Origin: Candidatus Aciduliprofundum sp.
GTDB taxonomy: Archaea; Thermoplasmatota; Thermoplasmata; Thermoplasmatales; Aciduliprofundaceae
NCBI GenBank assembly: GCA_015523135.1
Contig: WAKY01000001.1
Coordinates: forward strand, 1-29,895
Reading direction: 5' to 3'
Length of the DNA: 29,895 nucleotides
A program made the translations under genes and the position numbers. Positions 29,556-29,895 of this stretch are shown one piece after another. Position 1 is the stretch's first letter. The number at the start of each line of letters is the position of its first letter. The notes beneath the pieces were generated by a model that was not told where the DNA came from, searched no databases, and saw nothing but the letters and a program-made list of their open reading frames with translations.

Positions 29556-29895
29556 GGGTATTTACCTCCTTTTAATTTTTAAAGATAAAGAGGAAGAAAT
29601 TAGAGTGGGTGCGTTGGGCAAAATAAAATTTGATATGGCATATTATGTTTATGTTGGCTCTGCACAGAGGAATTTAAGGAAGAGAGTAGAGAGGCATCTT
29701 AGAAAAGAGAAAAAGATGAAATGGCACATAGATTATCTTCTATGCCATTCCAAAATAATAGACATCTTTGCTAAGAATTATCCAAAATCTTACGAGGAAA
29801 AAATAGCAATTAAGTTAGGGAAGAAATATTCGTATATTCCAAACTTTGGCTCAAGTGATAGCAAGGCACCATCGCATCTTTTTAGAATAGAGAGG
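29536..29895 (+). CDS. DUF123/GIY-YIG-type nuclease-like protein, cut by window edge
   Basis: A frame of 120 codons with no stop before the right edge. The N-terminus reads KGIYLLLI, then YYVYVGSA and NLRKRVERHL, the GIY-YIG-like core of DUF123. It continues with KWHIDYLL, a CHSKIID segment, FGSSDSKAPSHLF and RIE, all typical of DUF123 proteins, which in other archaea occur alone or fused to endonuclease III. Nuclease activity is not proven. ATG 29536 lies inside the end of the ATPase gene (20-nt overlap) with only a weak TAGAG before it. The 3' end is missing from the window, probably by only a few to some tens of codons. A functional link to the exporter is not evident. Confidence 0.8.
   Translation, partial: MERLPDKGIYLLLIFKDKEEEIRVGALGKIKFDMAYYVYVGSAQRNLRKRVERHLRKEKKMKWHIDYLLCHSKIIDIFAKNYPKSYEEKIAIKLGKKYSYIPNFGSSDSKAPSHLFRIER

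Overview
The window is archaeal and points to a moderately AT-rich euryarchaeon of the Thermoplasmata side, most like the deep-sea vent genus Aciduliprofundum (DHVE2). This placement is inferred from gene content without a database search. Archaeal markers are TFB, Gar1, the KEOPS subunit Pcc1, Taw1, archaeal-type AspRS, KaiC-like ATPases, a type-2 8-oxoguanine glycosylase, an intron-bearing tRNA-Asp and TATA boxes 25-28 nt before start codons. An O6-alkylguanine-DNA alkyltransferase/endonuclease V fusion is known from Ferroplasma and its relatives.

Layout. 1-5.5 kb: a PrsW-like membrane protease faces a leftward block of yhaM-like/pcc1, a Xaa-Pro peptidase with a DUF998 membrane protein, and tmk with the alkyltransferase/endonuclease V fusion and an IMPACT-family protein. 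5.5-10.1 kb: a hexulose-phosphate synthase/RraA fusion, a rubrerythrin-like ferritin, a PHP hydrolase coupled to a short-chain dehydrogenase-like protein, and an MFS transporter. 10.1-12.4 kb: tRNA-Gly(CCC), L-lysine 6-aminotransferase, tRNA-Ala(CGC) and intron-containing tRNA-Asp(GTC), with the densest non-coding structure of the window. 12.4-18.7 kb: a CPA-type antiporter, aspS, a ribbon-helix-helix/double-KaiC pair, pdxT and gcvT. 18.7-23.2 kb: a 1300-residue TPR protein coupled to an M50-type membrane protease. 23.2-26.4 kb: gar1-tfb, ogg2, an AbrB-like protein and taw1. 26.4-29.9 kb: an FtsX-type ABC exporter (permease plus ATPase), followed by a DUF123/GIY-YIG-type gene cut by the right edge.

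The genes are mainly housekeeping: tRNA modification and charging (pcc1, taw1, aspS, three tRNAs), RNA processing (gar1, yhaM-like), DNA repair (alkyltransferase/endonuclease V, ogg2), nucleotide, cofactor and amino-acid metabolism (tmk, pdxT, gcvT, lat, HPS) and peptide or lysine use. Translation starts follow two patterns. Transcription units tend to begin leaderless, with a TATA box about 26 nt before the start codon, while inner operon genes overlap the previous gene and carry GGAGGTGAT-like ribosome sites.

The most unusual signal is a sequence element of about 43 nt. It occurs directly after tRNA-Gly, makes up most of the tRNA-Asp intron, and is recalled by a diverged copy after tRNA-Ala. 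Beside it lies an apparently undescribed structured block of about 113 nt (11781-11893), closed by a two-part helix and built from an imperfect 42-nt tandem repeat.
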